Origin: Raphanus sativus
Lineage: Eukaryota > Streptophyta > Magnoliopsida > Brassicales > Brassicaceae
Direction of reading: 5' to 3'
Length of the DNA stretch: 64,000 nucleotides
Assembly (NCBI RefSeq): GCF_000801105.2
Contig: NC_079518.1
Span: forward strand, 22,300,800 to 22,364,799
A program made the translations under genes and the position numbers. The notes under the pieces are model-generated. The model ran no database searches. It was not told the DNA's origin and saw only the letters and a program-made list of their open reading frames with translations. Below, piece after piece: positions 56,871-64,000 of the stretch (within the stretch, counting starts at the first letter, position 1; every line of letters begins with the position of its first letter).

Positions 56871-58077
56871 AAGGCCTAATATAACTTATTTTTATAAATA
56901 TTAGTATTATTACTCCGTGCTATGCACGGGAAGACTTTTCTTGCATTTAAATTATATTTAAAGAAAGTTGTAACAGTTTATTTTATTTTTATCAAAATTA
57001 AACCTATTTAGATACATTTTTTTCTAGAGTTGTATACTACCTAGATATTCATATTGATCCATTCTGTTTTATTTTGTATTTTTTTGTAATCAAGTCTTTG
57101 TATTTTTACTTAAAAATGATATAATAAAAAACCATGAAAGTAAATGTGTATGTACAATGGTTAACTTTAATATAATAGACCTACAAACGTTTATAAAACA
57201 GTCATAATATACTCATCTATAAGAAAACATAGATATGTCAAAAATAGTCAAACCATAACAAACAAATTTGTAATTACCCAATTTGAATCTTTCACATTGA
57301 TATTCTTTTCCCTTGGTAGAGTACGTAGCTATCACAATAATTGTTTGTTAGCCAAGAGATGCGATTTCTTCAAAACTACAAAAACAAATAGAGCTTTTAG
57401 TAACAAATAACGTATGCAGAGAGAATCAGAGAATAACTAAAGATGTCACTTGTTTTCATTTATGTACGGTTCTGCTTGTGTTCTATGTTTTTTGCAGAGA
57501 AGGCTCATTGATTTTGTTTTGTTTGTCTTTTTTCTTCTTCCCCCTCCGTTACTGTTTTTTTGTTACTAATTCAGAAGCAAGGCAAGTAGTTATATAAAAG
57601 TCGGACAAAGAACAGATTTGTAAATATCCATTTTGTAGATAATAGAGTTTAAATGCTTATCATTACCTTAGTTGGTGTAAATCTTTGACTTCTCAGTCTT
57701 TTATTGAAAAAATAAGTTTGATGATAGCATAACCAATTGCCATTTTACCTGAAATGAACAATTCAGAGGTTATTAATTGAGAAGTGAAGAAAACTGATCT
57801 ATATTAAGAATAATCAAATAAAATATTAGAATATGAATAATCATAAATTTCTGTGGAATTTGTTTCTGATCAGAAGAAAAACTCGACAGAAGGAGAATAA
57901 GCTATGAAAAAGAGAGTAAATTTATGTTCAAAAAAAAAAGAGTAGAATCTATGTTCAAAAAGATAAAAGAGTAAAATAAATAAGATAGAAAATTCAGTTT
58001 CTGATCATGATTTTATATGGAACGTGGTGTGTGATAATGTGAGGAAAATTAGGCTTTTAGATATTTGTAGTTTTAAG
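56871..58077. other. AT-rich intergenic DNA
   Basis: No gene. A CCGTGCTATGCACGG hairpin at about 56912-56926 next to ATTATTACT resembles a weak reversed Helitron 3' end without CTAG. The region ends with the left copy of the LINE target duplication (AAAATCGGGATCAG at 58078-58091). Confidence 0.4.
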
Positions 58078-58138
58078 AAAATCGGGATCAGCAAATATTT
58101 TACTAGTAAAAGTCAAACTCTCTCTGACACAAACTTCG

Positions 58139-59994
58139 ATGCACGGTGCTTGGTGTGTCCCTGGCCTCGTTTCCGGCGGTAATCCACCGTCTGTGGCTGC
58201 TAGTGAACCCCCTGACCCTCCGCCTGCTACCCCAGATCCCCCTGACCCTTCTTCCCCTTCTTCCCCTTTGTCCCCAACCAATTTCCCAACCTTATCTGAA
58301 GCCAAAACTGTTCCTAAATCTGCAAAGAGTTCTTTCAGATCTAAAATTATTTCCTCTACGTCTTGTAAAGGAGTAATCACCCCAACTGCTGCTGTTCCCG
58401 AAACTTCAGGTGGTACTGAATCTGTTGATGCTGCTCCGATGGATATAGCAGTCTCGACTGTCTCAACTGGTCCTTTAGTTGGATCTGGAAACATCACTGT
58501 TCATGAAACTTCTTGCGACTCTAACCATAGCCAAAGCCTTAACCTCCTTTTCCCCACAAACTCTGTTCCTACCATCACAAACATAGCATCCTCATCCAAT
58601 CCTATACTACCATTACCTAACCAAAATCCATCCCTATTAGCCAAGTCTGCCCCTGTTATCCCCCTACCTCTGATTCAAGTGCTACTCTTTTTGTAGATTC
58701 AAACACTTCTCTGCCTGAAACTGCTCCTCCCTCCTTGGTTGAAAGAATCCGTAGGTCTGAGGACAAGACTTTGAGAAGACTAGCTCCAGTCACTATTGGT
58801 TCAAATGGTCGCCCCAGAGTTTTGATTCCTGATTCTGTCTTTCAAAAGGGAGCAGAGTTACACAAGGATTTCATAATATGTTATTTCAACGGAAGAGCTC
58901 CGCTTTTTAACCAGATACAAAGTGTATTTAATCACTTATGGGGTAAAGGGAAGCGTCTAGAGATCCATAATAATCTGTTGAATAACTCAGCAATCGTAAG
59001 GATTCAAAGTGAATACCTCAGGCAGAAGATACTTGATAAGAACGTCTGGTACGTTGGCGATACGATGTTCCATACGGCTCTATGGTCTTCTGATCACTCT
59101 AGGACAGCTACACCCCTCAAAGCCATCAAGATTTGGGCGCATCTCACAGGAGTTCCGCTTGACCTGCGACATGAAGAAGGATTAAGTTTAGTTGCTGGTC
59201 TAGTAGGAGAACCTAAAGAGACAGATGATTTTACAAAAAACCTTGTGAGCTTAACTTTATCGCATGTAAAGGTGGAGGTTGACCTTACTCAACCGCTTCC
59301 CTCAGTTGTTGAGTTTGAAAGGCAGAGTGGAGAAGTTGTAGAGGTTTTGGTGAGCTATCCTTGGGTTCCCCCAACATGTACTCACTGTCATGAACTTGGA
59401 CACATCATGAGAAACTGCCTCTTATATACCCCTCCACGGAGAGAGACTGATGGTGCCAAGAAAAAACCTGCAGCTTCAAAGGAAACTTCAAAACAAAGCA
59501 AAAAGTATAGGCCGGTGTCAAAAACTGCTCATGTACCTCCTGTTCAGTCGACTACTACTGCTGTAGCAGTCTCAGACCCCCCTCTTCCAACTACTACCGG
59601 ATCAGATCACCCCCCTACTCCTCCCATTGCTCCTTTAGCCATTTCAGATGACCTCATCCCTCCTATCCAAAATCCGCCATCTTTACTTCAATATCCTGTA
59701 TCCGTTGTTTCCTCTTTTAAACCATCCTCTTTTAATCCTTTCCTAACCCCAGAACCAATTCCTAGACCATCTCTTAAAAGATCCCGATCCTCTCCTACCC
59801 TTTCTCCTCCTTTAATTCCTCACTCAAACCCTTTTTCTTCCACCCTGTCATTATCTGATCCTGTTCATCCTCATCCTCCCAACCCTGATGTCCCGAACCT
59901 CTCTTTTCCTTCAAACTCTCCTCTTTTGCTTAATTCTTTTTCAGTTCTTGGAGGCTCTTCCATTCTTTCGGAGGATCCTCAAAATCTAGCTTAA
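58139..59994 (+). pseudogene. LINE ORF1 (DUF4283, CCHC knuckle), one frameshift
   Basis: ATG at 58139 begins a Pro/Ser-rich N-terminal region (NPPSVAASEPPDPPPATPD). The frame shifts by one near 58665-58680, after which DSSATLFVDSNTSLPE leads into the DUF4283 RNA-binding domain (residues GRPRVLIPDSVF, DFIICYFNGRAPLFNQI, WYVGDTMFHTALW). A CCHC knuckle CTHCHELGHIMRNC lies near 59382-59420. The tail is Pro/Ser-rich to the TAA at 59992-59994. In working copies this protein coats the LINE RNA. The start ATG is the first after the 5' boundary; a different start cannot be excluded. Confidence 0.85.
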
Positions 59995-62900
59995 TGAGTG
60001 TAAAACTCTTTTTTTGGAATGTTCGTGGAATTAATATCCCGAGCAAGCACACCCCCTTTATTTCATGGCTTTCTACTAACAAACCTCTTTTTGGTGCTAT
60101 TCTAGAATCACATATTAAACAACCGTTTTTAAGCTCTATTCTATCTACCCTTTGCCCAAACTGGTGCTACACTTCCAATCACTTATCTGATCCGGATGGG
60201 AGAATCATACTAATTTGGAGATATACTGTTAAGGTTCAAGTTCTTGCTCAGAGCAGACAGTGCATTACTTGCAAACTCCACTTCCCGACCCAACCACCAG
60301 TCTACTACTCAGCTATCTATGCTTCTAATCTAAGCTCAGAAAGGATTGAACTCTGGACAGAACTCATTCAGATTCAAACAACCTATGATCTTGATAGTAG
60401 CTGTTGGATCCTAGGTGGGGATCTAAACCAGATTATCCACCCATCGGAGCATTCTGACCCTAATGTGAATGTACCAGATTACCTCATGTACCAGCTCCGA
60501 GACTGCTTCACGCAGCTGGGCATTTTTGATCTCCGGCACATTGGTACTCCTCATACTTGGACCAATTCTCAACCATCTGGCCCTATCTCAAAGAAGCTGG
60601 ACAGATTGATGGTTAACAGTCCTTTTGTTTCAACTTTCCCAAATGCCCTGGCCTCCTTTCTCCCCCCTCTTTTCTCCGATCATGCCCCTTGTGTTCTTGA
60701 CCTTGCTTTTCGCCTTCCTACAGCAGGAACAAAACCTTTTAGATTCCAAAACTATCTTACTAAACACCCGGGGTTCACTAAGCTACTACAAGATGTTTGG
60801 ATTCGACTAGGAAACAAGTGTCAAACACTAGAGCAGTTGTGCTGGAAGCTCAAACAGATTAAGACGGATCTAAAACTCCTTAATAAAGAAAATTATACAA
60901 AGATCCAAGAGAGAGTTGGCGAGACTAACCGTTTGTTGCAACTTGCGCAGGTTCAGGCTTTGCAAGATCCAACTCCTATCACCTTCCAAGCTGAGCGCGA
61001 ACTGCATCAGAAATGGAGCTTCCTGCGAGAAATTGAGGAGATGTTCTTTAGGCAAAAATCACGCATTAACTGGCTAAAGGAGGGCGATTTAAATACTGCT
61101 TATTTTTTCAGGATCTGCCAAACCAGAGCGTGTTTTAATGCTATAAGAGCCTTTCTTTCAAGTAGAGGTACCTGGATTACAGACCCTCAGGAGATGAGCG
61201 ATCACACAGTCAACCATTTTCAATCAGTGCTAGGTCCTCTGAACTATCACCCGCCAACCCTATACTCGAGTCCACAATGGTTTGCTGATCTTACTGGATA
61301 CTCTGTCCCTGCTCACTTGAACCAGCTGATGTTATCCATCCCGTCAGAAGAGGAGATAAAAAATGTTTTCTTCAAACTGAATCCGAATAAGACGCCTGGA
61401 CCGGATGGGCTAACATCAGCATTCTTCAAAGCTTCTTGGGAATTCATTGGAACGGAAGTGACAGCTTCAATAAGGAACTTCTTTGCAAGTAACTTCCTGC
61501 CTGCAACAGCAAATTAAACTATCCTTGCGTTAGTACCAAAATTCACAGGAGCAACTAAGATAAGTGATTTCAGACCGATATCTTGCCTTAACACCATCTA
61601 TAAAGTAATATCCAGACTGCTGGTTAAGAGACTCAAGCCACTACTTTCTACTCTAATCCTTCCGAGTCAGACAGCTTTTGTAAAAGGGAGATTACTAGTT
61701 GAGAATACTACCCTAGCAGGGGAATTGGTAAATGGTTATCACAAGAACAAAGGTCCTAAGAGAATTACCATCAAAGTGGATATTGCAAAGGCATTTGATA
61801 CATTATCATGGGAGTTTCTGTTCTCTTGCCTGGAGGGTCTTCAGTTCCCAGTCCGATTCATGAGGCAACTCAGAGCATGTGTCTGCACATCAAGCTACAT
61901 GGTTGGTTACAATGGGTCAGTGCTTGGTTTTTTCAAAGGAAAACGAGGGCTAAGACAGGGAGATCCTCTATCACCCTATCTATTTGTGATTGCTATGAAT
62001 TTCTTATCATTTATGCTAAACAGAGCAGCAGCACAAAATAGGTTCAGATTTCACACGACTTGTACAACTACAAAACTTACTCATCTCTCCTTCGCTGATG
62101 ACCTTTTGATCTTTATAGACGGCTCCATAGACTCGGTCCAGCAGGTGCTACAAGTCCTAAAGGAATTTGAACTGCGATCAGGACTAGCAGTACGTATGCA
62201 AGAGACTAGTTTCTTTGCATCGGGACTAACTCAACATGAAACTGACCTGATTCAAGTTTCCACGGGAATGAGTCTTGGTTCAATTCCCTTCCGATATCTG
62301 GGCGTCCCTCTTAACTCGAGGAAACTTTCGCTAGTTAATTGTGAACCTCTGATCCATCAAATCAAGACCAAGTTCTCCTCTTGGTCAGTAAAGACCCTGT
62401 CGTTCTCTGGAAGGCTGCTACTCATAAAGATGGTGATCTCTGGAATCACAACGTTTTGGTGCTCTGCATTTATTCTCCCGAAAGCTTGTATTGAGCGAAT
62501 CAATTCTCTTTGTGGTCAGCTCCTGTGGAAAGGAAGTTTAGAAGGTAACTCTACTGCTAGAGTTTCTTGGGAAACAGTGGTGTTGACAAAAAGACAAGGT
62601 GGGTTAGGAGTTAAAGATCTGCGTACCTGGAACAAAGCTTGCACGCTAAGACTTATCTGGCTCCTTTTTTTCAGACCCGACTCGGTATGGGTTCAATGGT
62701 TCAAGGAGGTTATCTTGAAGGGGTTAATTCACAATTTCTGGACGACACAGCCGAAGCAATCATACTCCTGGCTAGTGAATAAACTGCTAAAACTAAAAGC
62801 AGAGGTGTTTCCTCTCATCAAGCTCAGACTACAGAACGGTGAAACAGCTCAGTTCTGGTCAGATAACTGGACTCCTTTTGGGGATCTCTACTCTCACTTG

Positions 62901-63571
62901 TCGGGAAGCAACTCCAGGTTGGGAATTTCTCAAAGGGCAACTGTTTCATCCCTGTGTCTAAATGGCTCCTGGCGCCTCCCTCCTGCTCGAACTGAAGCGC
63001 AACTCCAGCTACATACCTACTTGACAACAGTCCAGTTAACAAATGAAGAAGATTACTATGAATGGGTGATAGATGGTCAAACATACACTAGTTTCAAGAC
63101 AGGTATTCTTTATGATTATCTATCTTAACAAAGACCTGATGTTCCTTGGTACGCTGTTGTCTGGACGTCTAGGGCCATCCCTCGTCACAGCTTTCACTTA
63201 TGGCTAGTGATTCAGAACAGAATTCCGACTAGAGACAGACTCATCCATTGGGGTATTCAAGTTGATGCTCGCTGCTTGCTCTGCAATGTGCATCACGAAT
63301 CCAGAGATCATCTTTTTTTCAGTTGTGACTATAGCTATGATTTGTGGAAACTAGTGGCGAGAAGGTTACAACCCTTACCTTCCAGAGATTGGGTTGTCTC
63401 GCTGGATCAGATGTCCTCCATCTCGGTTCCTCTACCGCAGCGACTCCTCATCCTACTAGCTTGGCAGGCAACGGTGTATTGGATTTGGAATGAAAGAAAC
63501 ACCAGACTACATGCAAACTCCTTCCGTTCGGTGGATGGGATATTCAAACTGATGGATCGCCAGACTAAATA
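59994..63571 (+). pseudogene. LINE ORF2 (endonuclease and reverse transcriptase), two stops
   Basis: ATG at 59994 overlaps the ORF1 stop. The endonuclease has FFWNVRGIN, LESHI, GGDLNQI and SDHAPCVL; all catalytic positions look present. The RT has KTPGPDGLTSAFF (61390), DFRPISCLN, KGRLLVENTTLAGELV, KVDIAKAFDTLSW, RGLRQGDPLSPYLF and SFADDLLIF (62085-62115). A zinc-binding end follows (CLLCNVHHESRDHLFFSC, near 63270), then the stop at 63571. The frame is the same throughout and interrupted only by a TAA at 61515-61517 and a TAA at 63126-63128. Its enzymes in a working relative would nick the target and copy the LINE RNA, and could also serve the poly(A) retroposons seen in this window. Confidence 0.9.
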
Positions 63572-63881
63572 ATAAGATACAAAGCTTCAGAGACTCTAAT
63601 CCAACACGATCGTCAGTGATGATGCAGAGTTGGGTTCGTTTGGAGTGATCACCATCGTCATCTCCGCTTTCCTCCCTTCGTGACCTTTCCTCTCCAAATC
63701 TCAAATTGAAAGAGATTTAGTAATGGGCTTAACTACTTGGGTTTACTAATGTGATTGTGTGATTCTGTATGGGTTTATTAGAAAACTAAAGCCAGTGGGC
63801 TTATGTAAACATTTTCGTTTTTTTTCTTTAAATTAAGTATGCAGTTTACAAAAAAAAAAAAAAAAAAAAAATCGGGATCAG

Positions 63882-64000
63882 AATTTTTTAAATGGGCATA
63901 TTTGTTTTTATTTTGTAAGTAAATTCCATGTGTCAATTAGGAAACTGTCAGTTTATATTTAATTATTTATAGACTCCAGATTCATTGTGTCATCGTGTTT
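63882..64000. other. AT-rich DNA after LINE
   Basis: Flank to the right of the second copy of the target duplication; nothing recognised before the window ends. Confidence 0.4.

Larger units (their letters stand above)
58092..63870 (+). mobile_element. Nearly intact full-length L1-type LINE
   Basis: 5.8 kb between perfect duplications AAAATCGGGATCAG (58078-58091 and 63868-63881), ending in a 24-base A-run. Two genes overlap as TAATG. There is a single frameshift in ORF1 and two stops in ORF2. There is no RNase H domain after the RT, so it is a different LINE group from that at 19198-24028. The intact duplication and few lesions make it one of the younger insertions of the window. Confidence 0.95.

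Noticed and set aside
56905..56935. CCGTGCTATGCACGG hairpin as a Helitron 3' end
   Set aside because: No CTRR terminus or matching 5' end could be found, so it is only mentioned in the intergenic entry.

Overview
The window is nuclear DNA of a flowering plant of the Brassicaceae. Two host genes can be read with confidence. At 9490-9957 (minus) lies a small DREB/EAR-motif transcription factor closely resembling Arabidopsis RAP2.1. At 38178-40226 (minus) lies a complete five-exon papain-like protease with a granulin domain, closely resembling RD21A. As I recall, the Arabidopsis loci are At1g46768 and At1g47128, near each other beside the chromosome 1 centromere, so this looks like the same pericentromeric block, filled here with transposable elements. 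Similarities are recalled by eye; no search was run.

Layout. 1-3.9 kb: AT-rich repeats, a Copia protease remnant and LTR-like sequence. 4.1-8.4 kb: a very young non-autonomous LTR retrotransposon whose only product is a 1229-residue, internally repeated protein I cannot assign; it sits inside an older poly(A) retroposon. 9.5-10 kb: RAP2.1-like gene. 12.8-16.4 kb: a hAT-like element, then a three-level nest (MITE in hAT-like element in poly(A) retroposon) with target duplications at each level. 17.2-24 kb: a Helitron terminus, a Mutator-like foldback with telomere-like arms, and a decayed LINE with an RNase H domain. 24.3-31.2 kb: two Helitrons joined head to tail with no base between them, one carrying a broken RPA-like gene. 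31.5-35.7 kb: a CACTA element with captured exons of a type 2C protein phosphatase. 36.4-37.9 kb: a poly(A) retroposon. 38.2-40.2 kb: RD21A-like gene. 41.9-49.2 kb: an endogenous pararetrovirus (Caulimoviridae) in a forward, nearly open copy, plus an inverted partial copy with 1470-bp arms. 49.7-55.8 kb: a Helitron with two 5' ends, split by a full-length decayed LINE. 56.7 kb: a short LINE tail. 58.1-63.9 kb: a nearly intact LINE with perfect target duplication.

The host genes are unrelated in function; nearly everything else is mobile DNA at different stages of decay. The youngest insertions by sequence are the LTR element (LTRs differ at one base in 348), the tandem Helitrons (241 bp identical), the pararetrovirus inverted repeat (no net length change over 1470 bp) and the last LINE (two stops and one frameshift).
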